Assembly (NCBI GenBank): GCA_964580965.1
Contig: CAZOLZ010000049.1
Location: forward strand, 1-16,500
DNA from: CAIUKX01 sp964580965
Lineage (GTDB): Bacteria > Bacteroidota > Bacteroidia > Flavobacteriales_D > Crocinitomicaceae
Length of the DNA: 16,500 nt
Reading direction: 5' to 3'
How positions within the stretch are numbered: the stretch's first letter is position 1; each line of letters opens with the position of its first letter. Under the pieces are notes generated by a model. The model saw only the letters and a list, made by a program, of their open reading frames with translations. It was not told the origin of the DNA and searched no databases. Both the position numbers and the translations under genes were made by a program. Positions 7,844-14,912 of the stretch are shown here, piece after piece.

Positions 7844-8806
7844 ATGAAGTTCCCATATTTAGTTTTCGTAATTGGTTTAGGTGTTTTTTCATGTGTGCCA
7901 GCAAAGAAGTATAAGGAATTACTCGAGAAAGAAGCAAGTTGTAATTCAGATTTAGAGAAATTTAAAAATAATGCCTTGGAATATGAAGGTAAAGCTAAAG
8001 ATCTCGAAACAAGATATGGTGTTTTGAAAAAAGACTTGGATAAAATAATAGCTGATACAACTGAATTAGGTCGTGAATTTAGAATGTTACAAACACAATA
8101 TTCAAAAACGTTAAACGAAAATGATGATTTACAAAGTAAGTTTGATCGTTTTAGATTATCAGGAGCAAAAGAAACAGCAGGTTTACAATCTGATTTAGAA
8201 ACTAAAAATATAGAATTACAACGAAAAGAAGATGCCTTATTGGAGTTAGAAGCTGAATTGAATAGGAAATCTAAATTACTTGAAGAACGTGAAAAAAGAG
8301 TAAATGAATTAGAGGAGTTAATCAAACGAAAAGATGCTGCAGTTGAAGCCCTGAGAAATAAAGTTGCAGCGGCATTGAAAGGTTTTGAGGACAAAGGTTT
8401 AACAGTTGTTGAGAAAAACGGAAAAATCTATGTGAGTTTAGAGGCTAAGTTATTATTTGCATCAGGAAGCACAAAAGTTGAGTCTGAAGGTCAAAGAGCT
8501 CTTATTGATTTGGCGTATGTGCTTCAAGAAGAAAAAGACATCGAAATCATTGTTGAGGGTCATACAGATGCAGATAAAATTAACAGTTCTGTTCATCCAA
8601 AAAACAACTGGGAATTGTCTGTTTTAAGAGCAACATCAGTTGTCCAAATTATGTTAGCAAATTCTTCTATGGATCCAACACAATTAACTGCTGCAGGAAG
8701 ATCTGAATTTATACCTGTAGATCCAGATGATAAGGCAAAAAACAGAAGGATCGAGATTATCATTTCTCCTAATTTGAATGAGTTATTTGAGATTATATCG
8801 AAGTAG
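7844..8806 (+). CDS. OmpA-family peptidoglycan-binding lipoprotein with long coiled coil
   Basis: This is a 320-aa outer-membrane lipoprotein that probably tethers the envelope to peptidoglycan. A lipoprotein signal peptide (MKFPYLVFVIGLGVFSC) ends at lipidated C17. A charged heptad-rich coiled coil runs from about 22 to 178. The OmpA C-terminal domain covers about 195-312. It contains LLFASGSTKVESEG, VEGHTDAD with D242, NNWELSVLRA with R262, and the NRRIEI motif near the end; D242 and R262 match residues that contact diaminopimelate in OmpA. No acidic surface-export signal follows the cysteine (CVPAKK), which fits a periplasm-facing protein. I chose ATG 7844 over an in-frame TTG at 7811 because it begins a proper signal peptide. 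The gene is divergent from MBOAT. A near-match promoter element (GATATTTG, 7809-7816) lies upstream. Confidence 0.9.
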   Translation: MKFPYLVFVIGLGVFSCVPAKKYKELLEKEASCNSDLEKFKNNALEYEGKAKDLETRYGVLKKDLDKIIADTTELGREFRMLQTQYSKTLNENDDLQSKFDRFRLSGAKETAGLQSDLETKNIELQRKEDALLELEAELNRKSKLLEEREKRVNELEELIKRKDAAVEALRNKVAAALKGFEDKGLTVVEKNGKIYVSLEAKLLFASGSTKVESEGQRALIDLAYVLQEEKDIEIIVEGHTDADKINSSVHPKNNWELSVLRATSVVQIMLANSSMDPTQLTAAGRSEFIPVDPDDKAKNRRIEIIISPNLNELFEIISK

Positions 8807-8878
8807 ATTGAGAAAAAGATAGAAGAAATAGAGCAGAGCACATAAATGTATGGAATGAGGTAAATACTTTCTCTTTAG

Positions 8879-8886
8879 TATCTTTG
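8879..8886 (+). promoter_or_regulatory. Candidate -7 promoter element for uvrC
   Basis: TATCTTTG is a full match to TAnnTTTG. It lies 69 nt before the uvrC ATG, in the 149-bp gap after the OmpA gene, giving a predicted leader of roughly 65 nt. I see no convincing -33 element at the expected distance. Confidence 0.45.
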
Positions 8887-8955
8887 TATTATATTAAGAA
8901 TTTAGTATCTCAAGTCTAGCTTACAGGTTCTAAATACTAGTATCTTGCAATTAAA

Positions 8956-10752
8956 ATGAATGAAGAGTTAGCATTAAAAGTAAAAGCGCTTCCGAAAAGT
9001 CCCGGAGTATATCAGTATTTTGATAAAAAAGGAACTATCATTTATGTAGGAAAGGCCAAAAACTTAAAGAACCGCGTTTCTTCATATTTCAATAAAAGTC
9101 AAGACAATAGAAAAACGATTTTACTCGTAAAACGAATTGTAGATATTCAGTATATTGTTGTTGAGACTGAAAATGATGCATTATTATTAGAAAATAACTT
9201 AATCAAAAAATATCAACCTAAGTTCAACATACAATTAAAGGATGACAAAACATATCCCTGGATTTGTATTAAAAAAGAACCTTTTCCCAGAGTTTTTTCA
9301 ACGAGAAGAGTAATTCGTGATGGGTCACAATATTATGGACCATACACAAATGTCAAAGTTTTAAACACCTTGTTGCAGTTACTCAAAGAATTATATCCCA
9401 TTCGAAATTGTAACCTTGATCTATCGAAACAAAACATAGAAAAAAGAAAATATAAAGTTTGTTTAGAATACCACATTGGAAATTGTAAAGGTCCTTGTGA
9501 AGCTAAACAAACACCTGAACAATATCAAAATTACATTCAACAAATTGGTCAAATAGCTAAAGGAAATTTAACACCTGTTTTAGATGTATTAAATCAACAG
9601 ATGATAAATCATTCAGAGCAATTAGAGTTTGAGGAAGCTCAGCAAATCAAAGAAAAAATAGAAGTCCTAGAACGATACAAATCACGATCAACAATTGTTT
9701 CGCCGACGATCGATAAAGTTGATGTTTTAACGATGCTTGAAGATGAAAAATCATTTTTCATCAATTATTTAGTGATAAGTAATGGTTCGATTATTCACGG
9801 TTATACAACAGAAGTTAAAAAGAAATTAGACGAAACGAAAGAAGATATCGTTAGTTATGTTTTACCTGAATTAAGAGAACGTTTTCAAAGCGCATCGACA
9901 GAGGTTATTGTTGCCGAACAATTAAAGCTCAAAATGGATGGAATTAAGTTTTTTGTTCCTCAACGCGGAGATAAAAAACAATTGATTGATTTGTCCGCAC
10001 GAAATGTAAATTATTACCGTTTCGAAAAATTAAAGAAAGAGAAAATTATAAATCCTGAACGACATTCAGAACGCATTTTAGAAACAATTAAAAAAGATTT
10101 CCATTTAAAGGAATTACCGATTCATATGGAGTGTTTTGATAACTCGAATATTCAGGGAACTAATCCTGTATCAGCTTGCGTTGTTTTTAAAAAGGGAAAA
10201 CCAAGTAAATCCGATTACCGACATTTTAATGTGAAAACTGTAGTAGGTCCAGATGATTTCGCTACAATGGAGGAAGCTGTTTACAGAAGATATAAACGAT
10301 TGCTGGATGAGGAACAGCCTTTACCTCAACTTATTATCATTGATGGAGGTAAAGGGCAACTGGGAGCTGCATTAAAAGCTTTAGATAAACTTGGGTTAAG
10401 AGGTAAACTTGCGATTGTAGGCATAGCTAAACGATTGGAAGAAATTTTCTTTCCTGGAGATAGTTTGCCGATGTATTTGGATAAGCGAAGCGAAAGTTTG
10501 AAAGTTATTCAACATATGCGAAACGAAGCACATCGTTTTGGGATTACGCATCATCGCAATAGAAGAAGTAAAAATGCATTTGTTTCAGAATTAGAGCAGA
10601 TTGATGGAATTGGTCCAAAAACACAAGAGCAATTAATGAATGCTTTTAAAACTGTTGGTAATATCAAATCCAAAACAGAAGAAGATTTAGCAAATGTCAT
10701 TGGTAAATCTAAAGCAAAAATAGTTTGGCATTATTTTAATGGTTTGGTATGA
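8956..10752 (+). CDS. uvrC: Excinuclease ABC subunit C (UvrC)
   Basis: UvrC makes both incisions around a DNA lesion held by UvrB in nucleotide excision repair. At 598 aa it is full length. The N-terminal GIY-YIG nuclease (about 13-92, GVYQYF...YVGKAKNLKNRV, with Y30 and R40) makes the 3' cut. Four cysteines, C152, C169, C177 and C181, match the cluster reported to bind iron-sulfur in UvrC. A UVR motif for UvrB contact lies around 215-240 (EFEEAQQIKEKIEVLERY). The RNase H-like domain for the 5' cut has D395 (CFDNSN), D463 (IDGGKGQ) and H526 (EAHRFG). The C-terminal helix-hairpin-helix region (about 550-597) contains LEQIDGIGPKTQEQL. Every key residue is present. It stands as its own unit or with the amidase 99 bp downstream. 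Confidence 0.97.
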   Translation: MNEELALKVKALPKSPGVYQYFDKKGTIIYVGKAKNLKNRVSSYFNKSQDNRKTILLVKRIVDIQYIVVETENDALLLENNLIKKYQPKFNIQLKDDKTYPWICIKKEPFPRVFSTRRVIRDGSQYYGPYTNVKVLNTLLQLLKELYPIRNCNLDLSKQNIEKRKYKVCLEYHIGNCKGPCEAKQTPEQYQNYIQQIGQIAKGNLTPVLDVLNQQMINHSEQLEFEEAQQIKEKIEVLERYKSRSTIVSPTIDKVDVLTMLEDEKSFFINYLVISNGSIIHGYTTEVKKKLDETKEDIVSYVLPELRERFQSASTEVIVAEQLKLKMDGIKFFVPQRGDKKQLIDLSARNVNYYRFEKLKKEKIINPERHSERILETIKKDFHLKELPIHMECFDNSNIQGTNPVSACVVFKKGKPSKSDYRHFNVKTVVGPDDFATMEEAVYRRYKRLLDEEQPLPQLIIIDGGKGQLGAALKALDKLGLRGKLAIVGIAKRLEEIFFPGDSLPMYLDKRSESLKVIQHMRNEAHRFGITHHRNRRSKNAFVSELEQIDGIGPKTQEQLMNAFKTVGNIKSKTEEDLANVIGKSKAKIVWHYFNGLV

Positions 10753-10814
10753 TATGAACAAAATACTTTTAGTAAGCTTTTAATTTAGAGTGTAAAAGTT
10801 GTTCTTATCTGAAT

Positions 10815-10822
10815 TAATTTTG
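10815..10822 (+). promoter_or_regulatory. Candidate -7 promoter element for the amidase gene
   Basis: TAATTTTG matches TAnnTTTG and would start transcription about 25 nt before the amidase ATG. A -33 element at the right distance is not evident, and the gap is AT-rich. A GAAGGA stretch 5 nt before the ATG resembles a Shine-Dalgarno sequence. Confidence 0.35.
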
Positions 10823-10851
10823 AGTAATAATTTAGAATTTGAAGGAATAAG

Positions 10852-11748
10852 ATGAGGTATGCTTTAGTTGTTTTATTTTTTATAGTGACATTTATTTCTT
10901 TTGCACAACCGAGAAGAATTACACTTGTTATTGATGCTGGTCATGGTGGTTCTGATTATGGTCATATACCTAAAAGCAAAAAGTTAATGCCTGAGAAAGA
11001 TGTTAATATTTTGATTGCAAATTTTTTAGGGAGTTACATTAAGAAATATTTATATAATATTGATATCGTATATACTAGAACGGATGATTCATTTGTCAGT
11101 TTGGATGATCGTGTTGAGTTAGCAAATCTTAAAAAAGCAGACTATTTCATAAGCATTCATTGTAATGCCAACGATAAGGCAGCAGTGCATGGTACTGAGA
11201 CCCATGTTCATAATATCAAATCTGCAAAATCAGTTCGCTTAGCTGAAACATTAGAAAAAGAATTTGCAACAAGAGCTGCAAGAAAGTCAAGAGGTATAAA
11301 AGACACAAAAGACAGAGAACACTCTTTACAAGTTTTGAAATACACAACAATGGCTAGTGTCTTGGTTGAGTGTGGCTTTTTAACTAATGAAAGGGAAGCT
11401 AATTATTTAAATACAACACAAGGTCAAGAAATCGTTGCTTCAGCAATATTTAGAGGTTTTCGAACATTTATTGTAAAAGAATATCCAACGATAGACTTTT
11501 TAAAACCTCCATCAAAAGGTGATTATGCTGTCCAAATTATGTCTTCAAAGGTTCCAATAGCAACAGATAGTAAAGCATTTAAAACATTGGAACATAAAGT
11601 TATCAGACAAGAAGTTGAATCAACAAATGCTTATAAGTACCGTTATATTGTAGGTAATTTCAAAACAAGAGAAGATGGTAAAGATGTATTGAAATACCTT
11701 CAAAGGAATGGGTTTAAAGATGCAATAATAATAAATACAAAAAATTAA
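10852..11748 (+). CDS. Secreted N-acetylmuramoyl-L-alanine amidase (Amidase_3) with SPOR-like C-terminus
   Basis: This 298-aa zinc enzyme cleaves the bond between N-acetylmuramic acid and the stem peptide of peptidoglycan in the periplasm, typically during cell separation or wall remodelling. A signal peptide covers about residues 1-19 (ALVVLFFIVTFISFAQ). The Amidase_3 domain spans about 22-205. Its zinc ligands are H31 (IDAGHGG), E48 (MPEKD) and H103 (ISIHCNAN), and the catalytic glutamate is E173 (VLVECGFLTNEREA). The C-terminal segment, about 222-298, begins GDYAVQIMSSK and contains YRYIVGNFKTREDG. This looks like a SPOR domain, which binds denuded glycan strands at division sites. The family match is firm for the catalytic part and good for SPOR. 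It is comparable to AmiC-type enzymes, but I do not assign a gene symbol. Confidence 0.9.
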   Translation: MRYALVVLFFIVTFISFAQPRRITLVIDAGHGGSDYGHIPKSKKLMPEKDVNILIANFLGSYIKKYLYNIDIVYTRTDDSFVSLDDRVELANLKKADYFISIHCNANDKAAVHGTETHVHNIKSAKSVRLAETLEKEFATRAARKSRGIKDTKDREHSLQVLKYTTMASVLVECGFLTNEREANYLNTTQGQEIVASAIFRGFRTFIVKEYPTIDFLKPPSKGDYAVQIMSSKVPIATDSKAFKTLEHKVIRQEVESTNAYKYRYIVGNFKTREDGKDVLKYLQRNGFKDAIIINTKN

Positions 11749-11868
11749 TATTAAGGTTTATTGTTGAACCTACTTAATTAAACCTAGAAAAGCATCATCA
11801 AAAGTTGTAATTAAAATATTGATTATTAATTGTTTAAGTATTAATTAAGAAAAAAATCTATTTTTTTG

Positions 11869-11898
11869 TTTGCTAAATAAAATCTTTGATTAACTTTG
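11869..11898 (+). promoter_or_regulatory. Promoter of tRNA-Asn (Bacteroidota type)
   Basis: TTTG at 11869-11872, an 18-nt spacer, and TAACTTTG at 11891-11898 match the -33/-7 consensus known from Bacteroidota. The predicted start is near 11902, giving a short leader of about 25 nt before the tRNA. This is the clearest promoter in the window. Confidence 0.7.
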
Positions 11899-11927
11899 CA
11901 ATCGCTAACACAGAAACGTGCGCAACT

Positions 11928-12001
11928 TCCTCCTTAGCTCAGTTGGTTAGAGCATCTGACTGTTAATCAGAGGGTCCTTGGTTCGAGCCCAAGAGGAGGA
12001 G
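11928..12001 (+). tRNA. tRNA-Asn (anticodon GTT)
   Basis: The cloverleaf is complete. Acceptor TCCTCCT pairs perfectly with AGGAGGA. The D arm is GCTC/GAGC. The anticodon stem TCTGA/TCAGA encloses loop CTGTTAA with anticodon GTT. The variable loop is GGGTC, and the T arm CTTGG/CCAAG encloses TTCGAGC. The discriminator base is G. CCA is not encoded, so it must be added after transcription. It stands alone, with its own promoter upstream and terminator directly downstream. Confidence 0.97.
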
Positions 12002-12002
12002 C

Positions 12003-12034
12003 AAAAGAGTTACAGAAATGTAACTCTTTTTTTT
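12003..12034 (+). terminator. Intrinsic terminator of tRNA-Asn
   Basis: A perfect 12-bp stem, AAAAGAGTTACA (12003-12014) with TGTAACTCTTTT (12019-12030), is capped by a GAAA tetraloop and followed by four more T. It starts 2 nt after the tRNA and ends 16 nt before the GNAT start codon. Confidence 0.9.
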
Positions 12035-12050
12035 GTTTATATACATTATT

Positions 12051-12563
12051 ATGAAAATAGTTCCTGCTCAAAAAACAGATTTAGCTTCGATAATGAAAGC
12101 TATTAAATGTGCACAAAAGTACCTTGCTGGATTAGGCATTGATCAATGGCAAGATGGTTACCCTAATGAAGAAATCATTTTAAAAGATATTCTAAATAAA
12201 GAAAGTTACTTAGTTATTAATGAAAATAATGAATGTACAGGAACAACGATGTTTTCATTAAGACTAGAACCAACGTATAATATTATAGAAGGGAACTGGT
12301 TAACAGAAGGTTTAGTTAAATACGGTGTTATCCATCGAATGGCTGTTGATGATCAATTTCGTTCCTCTGGATTTTCCAGATTTGTTTTTGATTATTTTGA
12401 AAATTTATTGATTGAGAAAGGCATTATATCAATGCGCATTGATACTCATGAAGACAATCAAGTCATGCAGGGTTTACTTAAAAAAAGAGGTTATCATTAT
12501 TGTGGTATCATTTATCTAGAAAGTGGAAGCAAACGCTTAGCTTTTGAAAAGTTATTATCTTGA
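12051..12563 (+). CDS. GNAT family N-acetyltransferase
   Basis: This 170-aa cytoplasmic protein should transfer an acetyl group from acetyl-CoA to an unknown amine. The GNAT fold is visible: an N-terminal part containing GIDQWQDGYPNEEIILKDI (29-47), motif A around 94-118 (VIHRMAVDDQFRSSGFSRF), and motif B with RIDTHEDNQVMQGLLKKRGY (129-148). The acetyl-CoA pyrophosphate loop reads R104-x-x-G107-x-S109, with Ser where Gly or Ala is usual. I chose ATG 12051; an in-frame TTG at 12033 lies inside the T-run of the tRNA terminator and is unlikely. The start is only 50 bp after tRNA-Asn, leaving little room for a separate promoter. A bidirectional terminator lies 50 bp downstream. The substrate cannot be read from the sequence. 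Confidence 0.85.
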   Translation: MKIVPAQKTDLASIMKAIKCAQKYLAGLGIDQWQDGYPNEEIILKDILNKESYLVINENNECTGTTMFSLRLEPTYNIIEGNWLTEGLVKYGVIHRMAVDDQFRSSGFSRFVFDYFENLLIEKGIISMRIDTHEDNQVMQGLLKKRGYHYCGIIYLESGSKRLAFEKLLS

Positions 12564-12612
12564 GTTCTTTTATTGTTTAATTCTCAGATCGCTTATTATT
12601 AATGAGATGAAA

Positions 12613-12642
12613 AAAAAGCACTACTGACTAGTAGTGCTTTTT
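12613..12642. terminator. Bidirectional terminator between convergent genes
   Basis: Arms AAAAAGCACTAC (12613-12624) and GTAGTGCTTTTT (12631-12642) pair perfectly over 12 bp. A thirteenth T-A pair leaves a GACT loop. An A-run on one side and a T-run on the other let it stop both the GNAT transcript (plus) and the DUF4177-like transcript (minus), whose stop codon is 20 bp away. Confidence 0.88.
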
Positions 12643-12661
12643 ATAATTTTTTGATAAATCA

Positions 12662-13117
12662 TTATTGTTTGATTCTTCTAAAGATATATCTTGTTACGAA
12701 GATACCTTGTCCATCATCAGAACCAGCATCACTTTCAACACCAGTTGATACTGTAAATAAATCCCAACCTTCTTCAGACAGTGAATTTAACATACTTGTA
12801 ACTAATGCATCATTAGAAGCGATGTTTCTGAAGTTGATTCCAACACCACTGTAGAAATTTAGCATTTTAGTTTCGTTAAGTCCATCAATTTTAGCATCTT
12901 TTCTTTTTACTTGATTTGACTTACTATCGTTTCCCTTTTCTCTTGAAGTTGTTAAAGTTCTATAGTCCATTTCTTGATTATTCTCAATAATTCTTGATCG
13001 ACCTAATCCCATTGGAATAATAGATTCAACACTTGTTACAACTTTGTACTCATAAGTTTGAGAAATACCTGTATAACTTAACACAAGTGCAACAGCAACA
13101 ATAATTAATTTTTTCAT
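12662..13117 (-). CDS. Secreted protein with DUF4177-like ends
   Basis: This 151-aa protein is of unknown function. Residues 1-19 are a signal peptide (KKLIIVAVALVLSYTG), so the mature protein, probably starting at Q20, is exported. The mature N-terminus TYEYKVV, the segment LNSLSEEGWDLFTV (111-123) and the final TRYIFRRIKQ match the three hallmarks of small DUF4177-type proteins (YEYKVV / LN..G.EGWELV / Y.FKR). Between the first and second hallmarks sits an unusual 80-residue polar insert rich in K, N, D and S. No catalytic residues are recognisable. The gene is alone, with a shared terminator downstream and 203 bp of non-coding DNA upstream. DUF4177 membership is pattern-based and the role is unknown. 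Confidence 0.7.
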   Translation of the reverse strand: MKKLIIVAVALVLSYTGISQTYEYKVVTSVESIIPMGLGRSRIIENNQEMDYRTLTTSREKGNDSKSNQVKRKDAKIDGLNETKMLNFYSGVGINFRNIASNDALVTSMLNSLSEEGWDLFTVSTGVESDAGSDDGQGIFVTRYIFRRIKQ

Positions 13118-13320
13118 GATTTTATGTTTAAATTTTTACAATATTATTGATAACTATTTATTCCACAAAATATTTTAGTGGTTTAAGAAATAATTTTAAT
13201 ATTTACTCAATCCAATTAAACCATCAATTATAAATCAAGCTTCGGCAGATTCTTTTTGAACAAAATCACATAGATTCATCCATTTTAAATTCAAGAGTCT
13301 TAAAATATGTTTTTTACATT
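13118..13320. other. AT-rich non-coding gap
   Basis: This gap lies between the DUF4177-like gene and the SPFH gene. I see no TAnnTTTG promoter element and no strong hairpin. A short minus-strand reading frame near 13240-13318 gives protein-like residues (NLCDFVQKESAEA before a stop) but has no usable start and no recognised family, so I do not call it a gene. Confidence 0.4.
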
Positions 13321-14091
13321 TTATTTAATCAATAATGGACTTTCACCATTTGTAATAATTACTTTACCATTAGGAGATTTAGATAATTTTTCAAAAGCCT
13401 CGATTGTTCGAAGTTTAATGATATGATCTGTTAACCCTTCAGATAGCGTTATTTGAGCATCCCTTATCCCTTCAGCTTCGATTAGTTTTCGTTTAGCTTC
13501 TTGTTTTTCACGTTGTAGAACGAACTCCATTTGTTGAGCTTCCTGTTCTGCTTTGAGTTTGCTTTCTATTGCATCGTAAAGCCCATCAGGTAATGAAATA
13601 CTCTTCATTAATACCGCTTCAATAACGATACCTCGACCTTGTAACAACACCATCATTTTTTCTTTTATTCCATGTTCTATTTTATTTCTCATGCCAGAGT
13701 GCATATCTTTAGCAAGAAATTGAGCACTTACGTCTGCTGCTGCTGATCTAAAAGTACTTAAAACTAGAACTTTTTCGTAGTTCTTTCCTACCTCTTTAAT
13801 GATTTCAATGACTTTTTCTTTTTCAATATGATATAGAATAGAAATCTCAGCAGATACATTAAGTCCTTCTTTGGAGGGAAGAACTAATTTTACTTCTTGG
13901 TTTTCTGTTCTAGTTGGGATTTTTACAATTCGGGTTGTAAAAGGATTGATAATAACTAATCCTGGTTCTAAGTTCTTTTCTTTTAATTTCCCAAACCTCT
14001 GTTTAACACCAATTTCTCCTGGTCTAACAACAGCACAGCTGGATAGGGTTATTAAGATGTATGATATACTAATTAATTTAAAGAGTTTCAT
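13321..14091 (-). CDS. SPFH/Band 7 (prohibitin-like) lipoprotein
   Basis: This 256-aa protein has a lipoprotein signal peptide (KLFKLISISYILITLSSC), so C19 should be lipidated and the body should lie in the periplasm. Residues about 20-180 form an SPFH domain: VVRPGEIGVKQRFGKL, EPGLVIINPF, RIVKIPTRTENQEV and ISILYHIE are typical of the prohibitin branch. A charged helix with coiled-coil character follows at about 178-220 (EQEAQQMEFVLQREKQEAKR). The tail ends GKVIITNGESPLLIK. SPFH proteins form ring or cage oligomers that organise membrane regions and control proteases such as FtsH. Most are anchored by a membrane helix, so the lipid anchor is notable. No surface-export signal follows the cysteine (CAVVRP). 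The gene stands alone behind an inverted repeat at 14111-14137. Confidence 0.88.
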   Translation of the reverse strand: MKLFKLISISYILITLSSCAVVRPGEIGVKQRFGKLKEKNLEPGLVIINPFTTRIVKIPTRTENQEVKLVLPSKEGLNVSAEISILYHIEKEKVIEIIKEVGKNYEKVLVLSTFRSAAADVSAQFLAKDMHSGMRNKIEHGIKEKMMVLLQGRGIVIEAVLMKSISLPDGLYDAIESKLKAEQEAQQMEFVLQREKQEAKRKLIEAEGIRDAQITLSEGLTDHIIKLRTIEAFEKLSKSPNGKVIITNGESPLLIK

Positions 14092-14110
14092 GATATTTAA
14101 ATTTTTTTGA

Positions 14111-14137
14111 ATACTTAAACTATTCTAATTTAAGTAT
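14111..14137. repeat. Perfect inverted repeat upstream of the SPFH gene
   Basis: ATACTTAAA (14111-14119) and TTTAAGTAT (14129-14137) are exact reverse complements separated by 9 bp. The near edge is 19 bp before the SPFH ATG. The position and spacing suit a dimeric repressor or activator site, but the region is AT-rich and lies only 14 bp from the terminator of the upstream gene. The function is inference. Confidence 0.45.
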
Positions 14138-14150
14138 AATTAATTAAAAT

Positions 14151-14170
14151 GAGGCATCCGAAGACACCTC
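14151..14170 (-). terminator. UUCG-loop hairpin after the 169-aa lipoprotein gene
   Basis: On the minus strand GAGGTGTC-TTCG-GATGCCTC forms an 8-bp stem with two G-U wobbles and a stable C(UUCG)G tetraloop, 6 bp after the lipoprotein stop codon. The following sequence is ATTTTAATT, a weak T-tract. In the other direction it is followed by TATTTTTT, though no plus-strand gene precedes it. Confidence 0.65.
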
Positions 14171-14176
14171 TATTTT

Positions 14177-14686
14177 TTATTGTTTTTCCATATGTACCTC
14201 CAAAGAAAAGTTTGGAGTTTCAATGCCGTACCAAAACTCATTATTTGTGAGTTTTAAAATATCAAATGGTATCCATCCACCCCATTCTTGTACTGGGTTT
14301 CCATTATCGTCTAAATCTTTATCTCTCATATTCCAAATCTCTTCATTTGGTCCGAAGTACCACTCGATAGGTTTACTGAATTCAGTTGTATCATTCCCAT
14401 TCGTCACATAAAGAATTTGTTGACCAGTTCCATTATTCTCAATAACATAAGTTTGATCACCGTATTGAGCATTTAAATCTAATGTATCTCCATTGTATAC
14501 GGTAAGACTTATCGAGTATGATCCTGTTATTAATTCTGTTTTTGATGGTTCTTCAACAATTGGATTTGATGGTTCATTCGATTCTTCAATAACAGGTTGT
14601 GTTGGCTCAAGCTCTTCTTTTTTACAAGAGTACAATCCAACCATTACCATAAACATCACTCCAATTCCATTTTTTAAATTTTTCAT
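14177..14686 (-). CDS. Hypothetical lipoprotein, predicted surface-exposed
   Basis: I do not recognise the family of this 169-aa protein. A lipoprotein signal peptide ends at C21 (MVMVGLYSC). The next residues, KKEELE, fit the Bacteroidota lipoprotein export signal (a lysine then two acidic residues soon after the cysteine), so the protein is predicted to be flipped to the cell surface. A low-complexity linker rich in E, P and S runs from 22 to about 50 (including PVIEESNEPSNPIVEEPS). The remaining 120 residues look like a beta-rich domain (GSYSISLTVYNGDTL, YVIENNGTGQQILYVTNG, IEWYFGPNEEIWNM, WGGWIPFDILKLTNNEFWY), loosely like small lipocalin-type repeats of Bacteroidota lipoproteins. It lies 226 bp downstream of the sigma / anti-sigma pair on the same strand and could be a target of that system; this is inference. 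Confidence 0.75.
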   Translation of the reverse strand: MKNLKNGIGVMFMVMVGLYSCKKEELEPTQPVIEESNEPSNPIVEEPSKTELITGSYSISLTVYNGDTLDLNAQYGDQTYVIENNGTGQQILYVTNGNDTTEFSKPIEWYFGPNEEIWNMRDKDLDDNGNPVQEWGGWIPFDILKLTNNEFWYGIETPNFSLEVHMEKQ

Positions 14687-14718
14687 CTTTTTTGGTTTTA
14701 AAAATTCAACGCCTACTT

Positions 14719-14742
14719 AAAAGGGCCTCGGCTTTCCCTTTT
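14719..14742 (-). promoter_or_regulatory. Short hairpin in the leader of the 169-aa lipoprotein gene
   Basis: AAAAGGG and CCCTTTT pair over 7 bp around a 10-nt loop, 33 bp before the lipoprotein ATG. It may be a weak terminator for the upstream sigma / anti-sigma transcript or a 5' leader structure. The rest of the 14687-14912 gap shows no clear promoter. Confidence 0.25.
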
Positions 14743-14912
14743 TATAGTGAATGGAAAAGGTGTTAAAAAGGTTAACCAAAAAAGTTGATTTTTTATGAAG
14801 GGTAAGTATAATTGGAGCTTTGTTGATTATAGGTTTGGTTTACAGTGAGTTTTACTGAGAAGTTTAGTTATTTTCAATAATCATTCGATTTAATACAGTT
14901 TCAAATATTTTC

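Noticed and set aside
7792..8394. 200-codon frame antisense to the OmpA-family gene
   Set aside because: It is serine/phenylalanine-rich, as expected from the complement of a Lys/Glu-rich coiled coil, and would collide with a well-supported lipoprotein gene.
7844..8806. Extra residues between GHTDAD and NNWELS in the OmpA domain as an unusual insertion
   Set aside because: Spacing of this size followed by NWELSxxRA is common in the MotB/OmpA-like branch, so it is not notable.
11754..11785. AGGTTTA / TAAACCT inverted repeat after the amidase gene as a terminator
   Set aside because: The arms are only 7 bp around an 18-nt loop with no following T-run, so it is not a convincing terminator.
12033..12050. 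Longer GNAT start at an in-frame TTG
   Set aside because: It lies within the T-run of the tRNA-Asn terminator and adds residues not expected for the family.
13240..13318. Minus-strand frame after the SPFH stop giving protein-like residues (LKWMNLCDFVQKESAEA then stop)
   Set aside because: The only ATG leaves 14 codons, there is no recognised family, and it is in a different frame from the SPFH gene. It may be chance or an old remnant.
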